Assembly (NCBI RefSeq): GCF_010669305.1
Contig: NZ_CP048649.1
Location: forward strand, 2,976,001-3,040,000
Origin: Aminipila butyrica
GTDB lineage: Bacteria; Bacillota; Clostridia; Peptostreptococcales; Anaerovoracaceae
Length of the DNA stretch: 64,000 nt
Direction of reading: 5' to 3'
The notes under the pieces were generated by a model, which had not been told where the DNA came from, made no database searches, and worked only from the letters and a program-made list of their open reading frames with translations. This document shows, piece after piece, positions 32,747 through 41,733 of the stretch (positions within the stretch are counted from its first letter, which is position 1; each line of letters starts with the position of its first letter). Both the position numbers and the translations under genes were made by a program.

Positions 32747-32807
32747 TTGACAAATGCAGAATTAAGTTATATATTGATAATTGATATATCAAGTAACGAT
32801 ATATCAA
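32747..32807 (+). promoter_or_regulatory. Promoter and repeat operators of the DUF2812-padR operon
   Basis: TTGACA (32747-32752), 17-bp spacer and TATATT (32770-32775). Directly downstream lie the perfect palindrome TTGATATATCAA (32781-32792) and a second copy lacking its first bases, GATATATCAA (32798-32807). They are likely sites for the PadR protein. Confidence 0.7.
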
Positions 32808-32880
32808 TTATTTACTTAAACAATTGGACTAAACAGTAAAAGATATCGGGAATAGACAAGGGCATTAGGGGGAGGCGTGA

Positions 32881-33759
32881 ATGAAGCATATTTTCAGGAG
32901 CTTTAATTTTGGAACACTTGAGTATAAAGAAGCAGAAAGCTTTTTGAACCAGATGGCAGAAAAAGGCTATGAATTTAAAAGTACGGGAAAAGGATGGCTT
33001 CGGAATATAGCCATATTTGAAAAAAGTGAGCGAGCAAAAAAAATGAAGTATGTCATTGATGTAGCCAAGAGAACGGAATGGGAAAAAAGTGAATATTACC
33101 AGTTCTATAAAGATTCAGGATGGGAAAAAGTTGATTGCTTTAATAAGAGACTCTACATATTCGCTGCGCAAAAAGACAATGCGGTGCCCTTATATACGGA
33201 TGACGCCTCTGAGAGAAACATGCTGAGAAAAGCCGTGGTGAATAATGGCGAATTGCTCAATCATTCCTTTCAGCTTCTTTGTATGCTGATCATCTTGAAA
33301 GCTTTGTTTTTCATAAAGAATCGAGAAGAAGCACTTTATTATGGTTTTTACGCAACTCTTTTTCTTTGCTGCTTGACCGGAGTATATTATGTATTGCACA
33401 TAACAGCTAAATTGATATATCGGGTAAGCGGATGGCAAGTAAATAGCAATGCTATAGGAAAGAAAATGGCGCAGTTACTGCGAGTTTCCTGCGACTTGTT
33501 CGGGAGTGCTTTTCTTGCGTCTTTAGTCCTGGCCGCCTTTTATGTTATCTGGAAAAGAGGCTTTTTCCCAAACAGCTTTGGAGAAATAAGCTTGGAATTT
33601 GTGCAGACCCTGATATTTATAGGTTCTGTTCCGGTGATATTGGTAACCACTTACCTGCTGGCCCTGCACCCTGAAAGAGAACAACTTAAAGTATTAAATT
33701 ATATTGGCGCATTTATGTTTTTTTGGGGATTGATCGGCTTCTTTTCCTATATCCTTTAA
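32881..33759 (+). CDS. DUF2812 membrane protein
   Basis: This 292-residue protein has a soluble N-terminal DUF2812 domain (about 1-115: FNFGTLEYKEAESFLNQMAEKGYEF, EWEKSEYYQFYKDSGWEKV) and four predicted helices in the C-terminal half. DUF2812 genes are commonly paired with PadR regulators in Firmicutes; their function is unknown. The ATG follows GGGGGAGGCGTGA. It precedes padR by 41 nt in one transcript, the reverse of the more frequent padR-first order as I recall it. Confidence 0.85.
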   Translation: MKHIFRSFNFGTLEYKEAESFLNQMAEKGYEFKSTGKGWLRNIAIFEKSERAKKMKYVIDVAKRTEWEKSEYYQFYKDSGWEKVDCFNKRLYIFAAQKDNAVPLYTDDASERNMLRKAVVNNGELLNHSFQLLCMLIILKALFFIKNREEALYYGFYATLFLCCLTGVYYVLHITAKLIYRVSGWQVNSNAIGKKMAQLLRVSCDLFGSAFLASLVLAAFYVIWKRGFFPNSFGEISLEFVQTLIFIGSVPVILVTTYLLALHPEREQLKVLNYIGAFMFFWGLIGFFSYIL

Positions 33760-33800
33760 AAATATTATCATAAAATAATTATGAATTTGTGGAGGCAAAA

Positions 33801-34313
33801 ATGGCAAGAGAACAATTAAAAACGTTAACAGAACCCATGTATTACGTTCTTCTTTCCCTCATCAAGGAAAATCATGGCTATGGAATCATGCAGATGATAC
33901 GGGAACTGACAGAGGAAAGAGTTACGGTCGGAGCGGGAACACTATATACCCTTTTAGGAAGATTTGAAAAAGAAGAAATCATTGTTCAAGTTGCGGAAGA
34001 AAACCGCAGAAAGATTTACAAGTTATCCGAAAAAGGAGAAAACATCTTAAAAGAAGAATTGGAGCGATTAAATAAGATGGTCTGTGATGGCCAAAAGTTT
34101 ATGGAGGCTGACGGACAAAGACCAGAACCTCCAGAGGATAAAACAGGAAATGGGATTTCAATCCCCATCAGTGAAACAGACCACCAACAGGAAAGTATTC
34201 CGTCCTCAGAAGAACAGCCATCAAAGGATAGTAAAAACCCGTTACGTGACGGAGAAACGGAAAATGGTTTCGGAAGTGGTGGATTCAGAAAAGGAGTATT
34301 GATTCCTACCTGA
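33801..34313 (+). CDS. PadR-family regulator with long hydrophilic tail
   Basis: Residues 1-105 are a PadR winged helix: LTEPMYYVLLSLIKENHGYGIMQMIRELT, VGAGTLYTLLGRFEKEEII, RKIYKLSEKGENIL. It probably represses its own operon. Residues about 106-170 are low-complexity, rich in Glu, Pro, Ser and Gly, and not part of the family; PadR proteins of this type normally end near 110. The tail may follow a frameshift or loss of stop. The ATG at 33801 follows GTGGAGGCAAAA. Confidence 0.85.
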   Translation: MAREQLKTLTEPMYYVLLSLIKENHGYGIMQMIRELTEERVTVGAGTLYTLLGRFEKEEIIVQVAEENRRKIYKLSEKGENILKEELERLNKMVCDGQKFMEADGQRPEPPEDKTGNGISIPISETDHQQESIPSSEEQPSKDSKNPLRDGETENGFGSGGFRKGVLIPT

Positions 34314-34336
34314 TGAAAAATAAAAATTTCTCCTGT

Positions 34337-34358
34337 ATATGACATATAGTCGTCATAT
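34337..34358. promoter_or_regulatory. Inverted repeat upstream of the VOC gene
   Basis: ATATGAC and GTCATAT form a perfect 7-bp repeat with an 8-bp spacer, about 45 bp before the VOC start codon. It may be an operator; the binding protein is unknown. Confidence 0.45.
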
Positions 34359-34402
34359 TAGGTATGGTACTATTTTAAAAAACATTAGGAGGTTTTTAAA
34401 TT

Positions 34403-34777
34403 ATGTTAAATTATGATAACTTTTTTTTGCCAGTTGACAACATGGAAAGCGCTATAAGATACTACTCTGAAACCCTTGGCCTAAAAGTAAAATTTAATTT
34501 TGCCGACATTGGAATGGTTGCTTTTAGTGTAGGAAATGAAGAACCAGCCATCATTTTAAAGGATACAAAAAAATATATTGATACTAAACCAACAATATGG
34601 TTCGTAGTAGACGATGTTTTGGTAGAATACAATAAATTGAAAACCAAAGGAGTGAAATTCTTAACCGAACCTTTCAAAATTCACACAGGCATGGCTGTTG
34701 AATTTGAAGATGAATTTGGCAATAGGCTAGGTATCACGGATTATACAAAAGAGAATGATCCGAGAGCTGAAAAATAA
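34403..34777 (+). CDS. VOC-family (glyoxalase/bleomycin resistance fold) protein
   Basis: This 124-residue protein has the two beta-alpha-beta-beta-beta units of the vicinal oxygen chelate fold: FFLPVDNMESAIRYYSETLGLKVKF and VEFEDEFGNRLGITDY. The fold covers glyoxalases, dioxygenases and antibiotic-binding proteins; metal ligands are not complete enough to assign an enzyme. The ATG follows TTAGGAGGTTTTTAAATT. Stand-alone gene. Confidence 0.85.
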   Translation: MLNYDNFFLPVDNMESAIRYYSETLGLKVKFNFADIGMVAFSVGNEEPAIILKDTKKYIDTKPTIWFVVDDVLVEYNKLKTKGVKFLTEPFKIHTGMAVEFEDEFGNRLGITDYTKENDPRAEK

Positions 34778-34841
34778 GGATGGCTCTACCAAGCGTCCTT
34801 TCTGTCGCTTTAAATCCCCTTGACCCACCACAACCAAAAAG

Positions 34842-34870
34842 AGACGTACTACCTTCTCGGTAATACGTCT
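34842..34870 (-). terminator. Terminator of the 34870-35553 gene
   Basis: AGACGTA and TACGTCT arms with additional TAC/GTA pairing, followed on the minus strand by CTCTTTTTGG. The stem starts at the stop codon. Confidence 0.75.
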
Positions 34871-35553
34871 TATCGCCCCTTTTGGATTATTGTAAGTTTT
34901 TCATCTGCTTTAGACAGAATAATTTTGTAATCATCATAAAAATAATAAGTATTGAATAAGTCTTCTTCTGAAAACCCTTCCTTATACTTAAATGGGATAG
35001 ATTCTTTAATTTGAAGAATGCCATGCTGCTTATCAACTGTGTATTGCTCTGACAGTGCAATCGGGTCAGTATCAATAATTTTCTCCAAACTCTTAGGCAG
35101 GTCGATAGCAACGTTTAAGTCTTTAACTTCTTTTCCGTAATTCTTTAAACTCAGATCAATATTTATGGTATTGCCATCTGGTTCATTGGAAAAAGAATAG
35201 TCACTTTCTACTACATCAATTGACTTAAGTCCACTACTTAACACATAATATGGTATTTTTATTACATCCATTGCTTTGAAGGTAAACGGCACTAGTATGA
35301 AAAACATGACAAGAAATATTGTGATCTTACCGCTTTTAAAGTAGTTGCTCTTCACGATTTCCTTATAGCTCCACAATAACAGAACAAGAGGAAGTACTCC
35401 ATTTAAATACAACCTTGATCCTGGACTCAATTTTATTGCTGGTATTAATAAATCAAATATAGCCTTATCTTGATGTGGCAGTTTCATCGCACAAAAGGCA
35501 GTAATTAAAACCACTACAACAGCTCTAAGATATCTCTGAACACCGTTCTCCAA
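34870..35553 (-). CDS. Membrane-anchored protein of unknown function
   Basis: No family recognised. The 227-residue protein has two or three hydrophobic helices in the first 95 residues (RAVVVVLITAFCAMKL, YLNGVLPLVLLLW, ITIFLVMFFILVPF), then an extracytoplasmic beta-rich domain of about 120 residues with INIDLSLKNYGKEVKDLNVAIDLP, reminiscent of a beta-sandwich. The start is TTG (35551-35553) behind GGGGGAAGACAAA; there is no suitable ATG. It is AT-richer than its neighbours and stands alone. Confidence 0.65.
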   Translation of the reverse strand: MENGVQRYLRAVVVVLITAFCAMKLPHQDKAIFDLLIPAIKLSPGSRLYLNGVLPLVLLLWSYKEIVKSNYFKSGKITIFLVMFFILVPFTFKAMDVIKIPYYVLSSGLKSIDVVESDYSFSNEPDGNTINIDLSLKNYGKEVKDLNVAIDLPKSLEKIIDTDPIALSEQYTVDKQHGILQIKESIPFKYKEGFSEEDLFNTYYFYDDYKIILSKADEKLTIIQKGR

Positions 35554-35897
35554 TTTGTCTTCCCCCGATTTATGCTTTATAAAAAACTTAATGAATGAAT
35601 CAAATGTAAAAGCACCTGTAAATATCCACTCGTATTTTTGTTATCTGCGGTATTTCTGTACTACTTCTATTTAAACAGGGTTTTACAGTATTTTCAATGC
35701 TCTGAGGAAAATTTTATCAAATTTGTTTTTGATTCTGTGGGAAAGCACTTGCTCAGAACCGTCTCTCCAAAAACAAGAAAAATGTTGGGATAATTTTATT
35801 TACCCCAACATTTATTATAGATCCGTATATTCCCCAAACCATTCTCTCATTTATCCTTCTGTTCCAACTTTCTCACAGAAGAAATCAAAGTATCTGA
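35554..35897. other. Intergenic region, no gene seen
   Basis: About 340 AT-rich bases. Apart from the hairpin terminator at 35782-35811, which ends the catabolic operon, no RNA, repeat or credible reading frame was seen. The right part is the untranslated end of that operon. Confidence 0.6.
35782..35811 (-). terminator. Terminator of the six-gene catabolic operon
   Basis: ATGTTGGG (35782-35789) and CCCAACAT (35804-35811) arms around a 14-nt loop, followed on the minus strand by TTTTTC. Confidence 0.82.
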
Positions 35898-36113
35898 TTA
35901 TAGCATATAGTCACACGTGCCATCTTGATTTTTTTGTATTTTTACAGTTTGGCCAATTTTAATTTCCTGATTAGGATTATAGCCGCTTAGGCGGACAGGA
36001 AAGCGTAAGCCATCCTCCTGTTCCAAGATGGCAGCAACATACGGAACATCCTTGTTAAATTCACCAAAAGATGTATATAAAACGCTGAATGTATAAATTC
36101 TCGTGTTATTCAT
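35898..36113 (-). CDS. DUF35-type OB-fold protein lacking the zinc ribbon
   Basis: This 71-residue protein corresponds to the C-terminal OB-fold half of DUF35 proteins (VLYTSFGEFNKDVPYVAAILEQEDGLRFPVRLSG, then IKIGQTVKIQ). DUF35 proteins bind thiolase-like enzymes, often to form a CoA-intermediate channel. The usual N-terminal four-Cys zinc ribbon is absent, and the ATG is well placed behind GGAGTAAAGACT, so this is not a wrong start. It follows the thiolase gene by 32 nt, as expected for a partner. Confidence 0.82.
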   Translation of the reverse strand: MNNTRIYTFSVLYTSFGEFNKDVPYVAAILEQEDGLRFPVRLSGYNPNQEIKIGQTVKIQKNQDGTCDYML

Positions 36114-36145
36114 AGTCTTTACTCCAATCTTATTTGTTTTTACAA

Positions 36146-37309
36146 CTACAAACCCTTAAAAATATTGATGATTGCAGTTGCCGCAGTACCACCTAGATTA
36201 TGTGTTAGTCCGATATCATTCTTCTTTAACTGACGCTTTCCTGCATCACCTCGTAACTGTGTAACAACCTCAAATATCTGGCTGATGCCGGTTGCTCCGA
36301 TGGGATGTCCTTTTGCCTTTAAACCTCCGCTTACGTTAATTGGTTTGCTTCCTTCTATGGATATACCACCTTCTGCAACCAAATCTCCTCCATGTCCCGG
36401 TTCCGCAAATCCCAAATCTTCTATATTAATAATCTGGGTGATTGTAAAACAATCATGAACTTCTGCAAAATCAATATCTGCCGGCTTTAAATTCGCTTGT
36501 GTATAAGCCTGCTTCGCCGCCTCTTTTGCCGCTGCAAAGCTGGTCATGGTTTTCTTTGAAAAAAGTGTTAAGGTATCCCCTGCATGTCCAGATCCTATCA
36601 CTTCAACAACTCTATTTTGAGAAATTTGTTTTGCCCGTTCCGTCGTAGTCAATACTAAAAATGCTGCGCCATCCGTAATAAGTGAACAATCAAATAAGCT
36701 TAGAGGGCTGGCAATGGTATCCGCAGCAAGAACTTTATTTAAGTCTAACTCTTTCGGCATCTGCGCATCCGGATTTAATGTTGCATTATGATGCGCATTT
36801 ACTGCACACATTGCCATTTCCTTTTTTACATTCCGATGTTCATAAAAATATCTGTTTGCAATCATTGCGAAATTTGCAGGGAACGTATATCCTTGCATGG
36901 CTTCCAGATTGTAATCCATGGCAGATGCAATGGATTCAGTTACTTGCGGAGTAGCCTGATGGGTCATTTTTTCTGCGCCTCCAACCAAAACCGTATCATA
37001 CATGCCACTTGCTACTGCAATTAATGCACTTCTAAAAGCCAGTCCTCCTGATGCACAGGCTCCCTCCATTCGTATGGCAGGAATGTGACCTAAGCCAAGA
37101 GTTTCAGAAACAAGCGCACCCATATGCCCCTGGCCTGTAAGCTGCTGACCGACAAAATTGCCAAAAAAGATTGCTTGTATCTCTTTTTTTTCTACCCCTG
37201 CATCTTTTATCGCCGTATTCCCTGCCTCAGAAATCATCTCTCTAAGGGTTCTGTTTGGGAAGTTTCCCATTTTTGTTTCACCGATTCCGATGATTGATAC
37301 TGAACGCAT
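36146..37309 (-). CDS. Thiolase-family acyltransferase (SCP-x type)
   Basis: This 387-residue thiolase has the acyl-accepting Cys C85 in MEGACASGG, the HDCF motif and the C-terminal GHPIGATG. The pattern, without the CxG near the end typical of degradative thiolases, and the DUF35 partner place it in the SCP2/nonspecific-lipid-transfer thiolase group. It would cleave or make a 3-oxoacyl-CoA bond in the cytosol. It lies 15 nt after the CoA-transferase beta gene, consistent with CoA activation followed by thiolysis. The actual substrate is unknown. Confidence 0.92.
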   Translation of the reverse strand: MRSVSIIGIGETKMGNFPNRTLREMISEAGNTAIKDAGVEKKEIQAIFFGNFVGQQLTGQGHMGALVSETLGLGHIPAIRMEGACASGGLAFRSALIAVASGMYDTVLVGGAEKMTHQATPQVTESIASAMDYNLEAMQGYTFPANFAMIANRYFYEHRNVKKEMAMCAVNAHHNATLNPDAQMPKELDLNKVLAADTIASPLSLFDCSLITDGAAFLVLTTTERAKQISQNRVVEVIGSGHAGDTLTLFSKKTMTSFAAAKEAAKQAYTQANLKPADIDFAEVHDCFTITQIINIEDLGFAEPGHGGDLVAEGGISIEGSKPINVSGGLKAKGHPIGATGISQIFEVVTQLRGDAGKRQLKKNDIGLTHNLGGTAATAIINIFKGL

Positions 37310-37324
37310 AATTTTTGCCTCCTA

Positions 37325-37978
37325 TCATCGTGACATCTCACGAAGGTCTTTGCTAATAATTAAATTTGCTCCTGTCTTTTGTATGACTTCTTCAACACTT
37401 ACACCAGGTGCTACTTCTTTCAAACATAAACCTTCCTTTGTGACCTCAATATAGGCAAGTTCTGTAATGATTGTATTTACTACACCATATCCGGTCAAAG
37501 GAAAAGTACACTTTTCTAATATTTTAGGGGTTCCGTCCTTTGCACAATGCTCCGTCGCTACAATGACTCGCTCTGCACCCTCAACCAAATCCATTGCACC
37601 GCCCATACCTGCAACTTTTCCACCTGGAATCATCCAATTGGCAATGCTTCCTTCTGCGTCCACCTGCATAGTACCCAGAACTGTAATTTTCAGATGTTTT
37701 CCTCTTATTAAACCAAAAGCAGTACAGCTGTCTACCACACATCCTGCCGCAGTAATGGAGATTGGCTGTTCACCTGCATCGGTGCAAAATGGGTCAACGG
37801 GCAAATCCGGATTCGCTTTTTCAAACCCTACAATACCATTTTCTGAGCAAAGATGCACTTGCACATCTTCAGGGATATAGTTAACTGCCAAAGTAGGAAG
37901 CCCCGCTCCTAAATTTACAATATCTCCATCACGAAATTCTTTTGCGACTCTGCTTGCAATCTGCTGTTTACTGTTCAT
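37325..37978 (-). CDS. 3-oxoacid CoA-transferase-type, beta subunit
   Basis: This 217-residue subunit of a class I CoA-transferase carries the catalytic glutamate E46 in CSENGIVG and the AGLPTLAVNY and MGGAMDLV segments. It moves CoA from an acyl-CoA donor onto a carboxylate, with the alpha subunit. The frame opens further upstream, but the ATG at 37976-37978 behind GGGAGAAAAAA gives the family N-terminus. It overlaps the alpha gene by 11 nt, a sign of coupled translation. Confidence 0.92.
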   Translation of the reverse strand: MNSKQQIASRVAKEFRDGDIVNLGAGLPTLAVNYIPEDVQVHLCSENGIVGFEKANPDLPVDPFCTDAGEQPISITAAGCVVDSCTAFGLIRGKHLKITVLGTMQVDAEGSIANWMIPGGKVAGMGGAMDLVEGAERVIVATEHCAKDGTPKILEKCTFPLTGYGVVNTIITELAYIEVTKEGLCLKEVAPGVSVEEVIQKTGANLIISKDLREMSR

Positions 37979-38636
37979 TTTTTTCTCCCTGTACAAGAAT
38001 ATTGACAACCACTCCAGGCACATGGATTTCAGACGGATGAAAACTGCCCGCAGGTTCAATTTTTTGGTTTACTTCCACAATCACCAGATCTGCTGCAAAG
38101 CACATCACGGTAGCAAAAGATCTCTGGGTCAAATGAAAAATTAAATTTCCGGCTTCATCAGCCCGATCCGCTTCTATAATTGCTACATTTCCTCTGATTG
38201 GTTCATGATACAGCCAATCCTTTCCCTTTAACGTTACACGCTCTGCCATTGTCTCTTCTACAATTGTATTTAATCCGGTCCTGGTCAGTACGCCTCCTAA
38301 GCCATATCCTCCACAACGTATCCGCTCTGCTAAGGTTCCCTGAGGACAAAGCTCCAATTCCATTTTTCCTTCTTCAGCAAGCTGTGGTGCAATTGGCAGC
38401 CTTCCACACCAAGAACAAACTAATTTCTTGGTTTGGCCACTGGCGACTAATCGGCCCACTCCTTTTTCTACCGTATTACCATCGTTATTGACAATAGTAA
38501 GACTTTTTTGACCCTGTCGAATCAATTCATCAACAATTAATTTTGGCGTTCCATTTCCATAAAACCCCCCAGCTAAAATGCTGTCTCCATCTTTGATAAA
38601 GGAAACTGCTTCTGTTAGACTCTTTATTTTAGACAA
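37968..38636 (-). CDS. 3-oxoacid CoA-transferase-type, alpha subunit
   Basis: This 222-residue partner of the beta subunit has GDSILAGGFYGNGTPKLIVDEL in place of the more common GGFGLCGIP, and GTLAERIRCGGYGLGGVLT. The unusual glycine loop suggests a substrate other than acetoacetate or succinate. AtoD, PcaI and ScoA are all relatives; none can be chosen from sequence. Second pair in the operon, 100 nt after the MFS gene. Confidence 0.9.
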   Translation of the reverse strand: MSKIKSLTEAVSFIKDGDSILAGGFYGNGTPKLIVDELIRQGQKSLTIVNNDGNTVEKGVGRLVASGQTKKLVCSWCGRLPIAPQLAEEGKMELELCPQGTLAERIRCGGYGLGGVLTRTGLNTIVEETMAERVTLKGKDWLYHEPIRGNVAIIEADRADEAGNLIFHLTQRSFATVMCFAADLVIVEVNQKIEPAGSFHPSEIHVPGVVVNILVQGEKNEQ

Positions 38637-38736
38637 TCACGTCACACTCCTCAAGAATAAGTCCTGCAATAAGAAAAATCCATGCTATTGGCTTACTGCA
38701 GGACAATTGGTTATATTGCTCAGAAATTTAAGCTTA

Positions 38737-39996
38737 TTATGCTTCTATCGCTTCCTCTTTCTGATCCTGTTTTCGAAACGTCTCTGGCAAGAAAAATGCC
38801 AACAGCCCTCCGCATAAATAAATACATCCAGCAACGGTAATTGCTCCTTTTAGTCCGATTACAGCTCCTAATGCACCCAGTGTAAAAGGTGCTAAAGCAG
38901 AAAGCATACGCCCAAAATTAAAAGTGAAACCATATGCTAAGCTTCTTATTCTTGCAGGGTACATTTCCGGATACCAGGTGGTAAATAGACCTGGATAGGT
39001 AAATAGTAACATCATAATTATGCTACCAATATAAAGCATACTTAAACTTTGCTGTGCAACATAGAATGGCAGCCAGCATCCTCCGGCAATCATGATAATC
39101 ATCATTGCTTTCTTTCTTCCAATTTTATCGGCCAGTAAACCCACACAAGGTCCTCCAGCGATTAATCCGATTTGTCCGGTGGCTATGATTCCAGCGGCAA
39201 CAAGTGCGGAGATTCCTCTTTCCTGAATGAGCATAGTTGGCAGCCAATACATGTATCCCCAAAAGCCCATCTGTGCTGCAAATGCCACGATAGTACCTAA
39301 AATTGTCTTTTTGCGGTGTTCAGCAGAAAATAATTCTCCAATGTCCTGCATAAATGTGCTGTTCTTTTTCGCTCCGGAAATAATTCCTTCCTTCTTGTCC
39401 TGCTGTAATTTCAACCAGACAGGAGACTCTGGAACAAAAATAAGTACATAAACCGCTGCAACCAGTCCAATTAGCGCAAAGAAAAACAAAGATCTCCATC
39501 CATATACCGGCAGCATCACTTTTACCAATGTAGATGCCATCACAATCCCAAATCCAGAAGAGGTCATGACAATGGTCGTCGCTCTTGCTCTTATGGCTGC
39601 AGGCCAGGTTTCAGACATATAGGTTCCAACCGTTATAATTACTCCTCCAAGGCACACTCCGGCTAAAAATCTTAAGAGTAAGATATGGATATAAGTCGTT
39701 GAAAATCCAATGGCTGCTGTTAGAATACTGAATCCGATCAGGGAAAATAGTAATGATGTTTTTCTTCCTTTATGGTCCGAAATCCATCCCGTTATCAAAA
39801 TGCTGATACCACACCCAACCAGAGTAAGGGTTCCCAGCATACCTGCCTGCGAGAGGGATAAATCAAATTCTTTTGTAATAAAGGTAAGGATGAGGGATAA
39901 TATTGTTAAATCATAAAAATCAAATAGGTTTCCGCAGAAGCAACCAACAGCGGTATGGTATTTTGCTCTGGGATTGGTTTTAATTAATTTATCCAT
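38737..39996 (-). CDS. MFS transporter, aromatic acid:H+ symporter-like
   Basis: About 419 residues with twelve predicted helices. The loop 2-3 motif GWISDHKGRKTS and the loop 8-9 motif GLLADKIGRKKA are the MFS signatures, and the first helix with FDFYDLTILSLIL matches the AAHS (PcaK/BenK) group with its charged DxxD/E-type residues. Import of an organic acid fits the adjacent CoA-transferase and thiolase. I use the ATG at 39994-39996 behind GGAGATCTATT. Second gene of the operon. Confidence 0.88.
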   Translation of the reverse strand: MDKLIKTNPRAKYHTAVGCFCGNLFDFYDLTILSLILTFITKEFDLSLSQAGMLGTLTLVGCGISILITGWISDHKGRKTSLLFSLIGFSILTAAIGFSTTYIHILLLRFLAGVCLGGVIITVGTYMSETWPAAIRARATTIVMTSSGFGIVMASTLVKVMLPVYGWRSLFFFALIGLVAAVYVLIFVPESPVWLKLQQDKKEGIISGAKKNSTFMQDIGELFSAEHRKKTILGTIVAFAAQMGFWGYMYWLPTMLIQERGISALVAAGIIATGQIGLIAGGPCVGLLADKIGRKKAMMIIMIAGGCWLPFYVAQQSLSMLYIGSIIMMLLFTYPGLFTTWYPEMYPARIRSLAYGFTFNFGRMLSALAPFTLGALGAVIGLKGAITVAGCIYLCGGLLAFFLPETFRKQDQKEEAIEA

Positions 39997-40057
39997 AATA
40001 GATCTCCATTTCATGGGGAAAATTTAAAATTTGAAAAGCTGTTTGCAGTGAAAACTT

Positions 40058-41284
40058 CTATTTCTTCAATGTTTCTTTAACAATTTGCTCTACACGGAAC
40101 TCTGAAATCAAGTTCTTAATCAGCATTGATTCTTCTTTTACAGCCAGAAGAATTTGTTGAATTTGTTCTTCAGTTGCTTCCAGATTCATTTTTTGTACGA
40201 ACCTCTTTATCATATTTCTGCCAGCACCTTTTCCATAAACGGTTGTGAATGGTGGTTGTCCAACTAACTCTGGTCTGAATGGCAGGAAGCAGTTTTCATT
40301 CCCATCTACAGCTAATCTAGATAGCGCTTCTACGATAATTCCGGAGCCCATCATGAAAGTTTCTTCCCCCGTGACCGGTTTCTTTCCACCAACAGGTTTC
40401 TTTGTAATCTCGCCAATCTTTTTGCTTAGCGGGTATAGGCTCGCCAAATTAATTCCTGATTTGATGCCCATGTTTACTTCCAGATTTAAAGCAACCTCAT
40501 CAATTGCAGCATTACCTGCACGTTCACCTAGATTGTTAAATCCAACCTGCACTCGTTTTGCACCTGCTGCTACTGCTGCTAAGGTACTTGCCGTTGCAAG
40601 ACCATAATCATTATGGAAGTGACATGATATGATGGTATCCGGACCTGCCCACTCTCTGTATTTCTTTATCATATAATGGGTAGTCCAAGGAAGTGTGTAG
40701 CCAAAAGTATCTGCATAACAAATATCTTCTGCACCGGCTTCTGCCAAAGCTCTCACCCATTTTTCTACGACACTGATATCTTCCACTTTTCCAATATCCC
40801 ACGGGCAAGCGGTAACTGTCATACCGTGATCGTGTGCAACCTTAATCGTATCCACAAAGGACTGGATGATTTCATCCACACTTTTATAATTCATGGTTCC
40901 TGCCGTAATCATATTTCCCGCGCCCTCAAGAAAGATGTGCTGAGCATGAGTTTTGATTGCCAGTTCCATGTCTATTGTTCTTGGACGAACCAGAGCGGAA
41001 ACTTTAGCGTGCTTTAACATATTGTTAGAAACCAACTCGTTGACAACCCACTCATCGTCCTTGGAAACGGCTGGGAAAAATTCTATAAAATCCACTCCCA
41101 GCTTATCCAATTCGATTGCGATTGCAATCTGCTCCTCCTTACGCATAACGCATCCCGGCGTCTGATTTCCTTCTCGAAGTGTTAAATCATAAATGGATAC
41201 CGCTGTAGGCATATCAACCATTTTTTTTACATCTTCTAAAAAGTTAAAATCTCCAAGGCAATAGTTTTCGTTTTTAATAATCAT
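40058..41284 (-). CDS. DRE-TIM metallolyase (HMG-CoA lyase/isopropylmalate synthase superfamily)
   Basis: This 408-residue protein has the superfamily metal motif YDLTLREGNQTPG near residue 32, with Glu where the DRE-TIM family often has Asp, EFFPAVSKDDEW, and CHFHNDYGLATAS with the HxH metal ligands. Members make or break C-C bonds between a 2-oxo or acyl-CoA unit and an acyl group. The C-terminus lacks a leucine-type allosteric domain. A catabolic role is suggested by the neighbours (carrier, CoA-transferase, thiolase), rather than leucine or lysine synthesis. First gene of the sigma-54-driven operon. Confidence 0.88.
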   Translation of the reverse strand: MIIKNENYCLGDFNFLEDVKKMVDMPTAVSIYDLTLREGNQTPGCVMRKEEQIAIAIELDKLGVDFIEFFPAVSKDDEWVVNELVSNNMLKHAKVSALVRPRTIDMELAIKTHAQHIFLEGAGNMITAGTMNYKSVDEIIQSFVDTIKVAHDHGMTVTACPWDIGKVEDISVVEKWVRALAEAGAEDICYADTFGYTLPWTTHYMIKKYREWAGPDTIISCHFHNDYGLATASTLAAVAAGAKRVQVGFNNLGERAGNAAIDEVALNLEVNMGIKSGINLASLYPLSKKIGEITKKPVGGKKPVTGEETFMMGSGIIVEALSRLAVDGNENCFLPFRPELVGQPPFTTVYGKGAGRNMIKRFVQKMNLEATEEQIQQILLAVKEESMLIKNLISEFRVEQIVKETLKK

Positions 41285-41342
41285 TCTTCTATCTTCCTTT
41301 CTTGTTAGGGATTCAATAAAATATCCCTGTTACAAATACAAA

Positions 41343-41360
41343 AGGCAAAATCTATGCCAA
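41343..41360 (-). promoter_or_regulatory. Sigma-54 promoter of the six-gene catabolic operon
   Basis: On the minus strand TTGGCAT-AGATT-TTGCC, with GG and GC separated by ten bases as required. It lies 59 nt upstream of the metallolyase start. Confidence 0.82.
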
Positions 41361-41530
41361 TACATTTTAAATTCTGATAAAAAACAAATTACTACTTTTT
41401 AAAATTGTGATTTTCATTGCAATATAAAGGTTTTGAATTTGATTTTTAATTTTTTAAAATTTTTATATTTTTGTTTTTTATAAGAGAGGCTATTCTGTTT
41501 GCATTTCAAATGACAAATTTATAATTTTAA

Positions 41531-41733
41531 CAATAAAAAACGTGTTAGGCAACCAAGACATGTCTTGTTTTCCCAACACAGCTTCCGTTCCCCATTTCAC
41601 AAGCTTCTCCTGTTCTGAGACCCGAATTTGTAACGAAGCCCTTACACTTCCCTTTATGCGTTTTATCTCTTAAGCCCCTTAAAGCCACACAATCACTATG
41701 CTTGAGGCCATAATTCAGCTTGGCATGTTTTTT
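41531..41733 (-). ncRNA. Candidate small RNA in the catabolic intergenic region
   Basis: A sigma-A-like promoter (TTGATA at 41761-41766, 16-bp spacer, TAATAT at 41739-41744, minus strand) would start an RNA near 41733. It would end at the hairpin 41542-41579 (GTGTT.. ..AACAC arms with the perfect CAAGACATGTCTTG core), followed by TTTTTT (41535-41540). An uninterrupted reading frame crosses it, but no start codon with a ribosome site falls inside. A small protein or a fortuitous structure remain possible. Confidence 0.4.
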
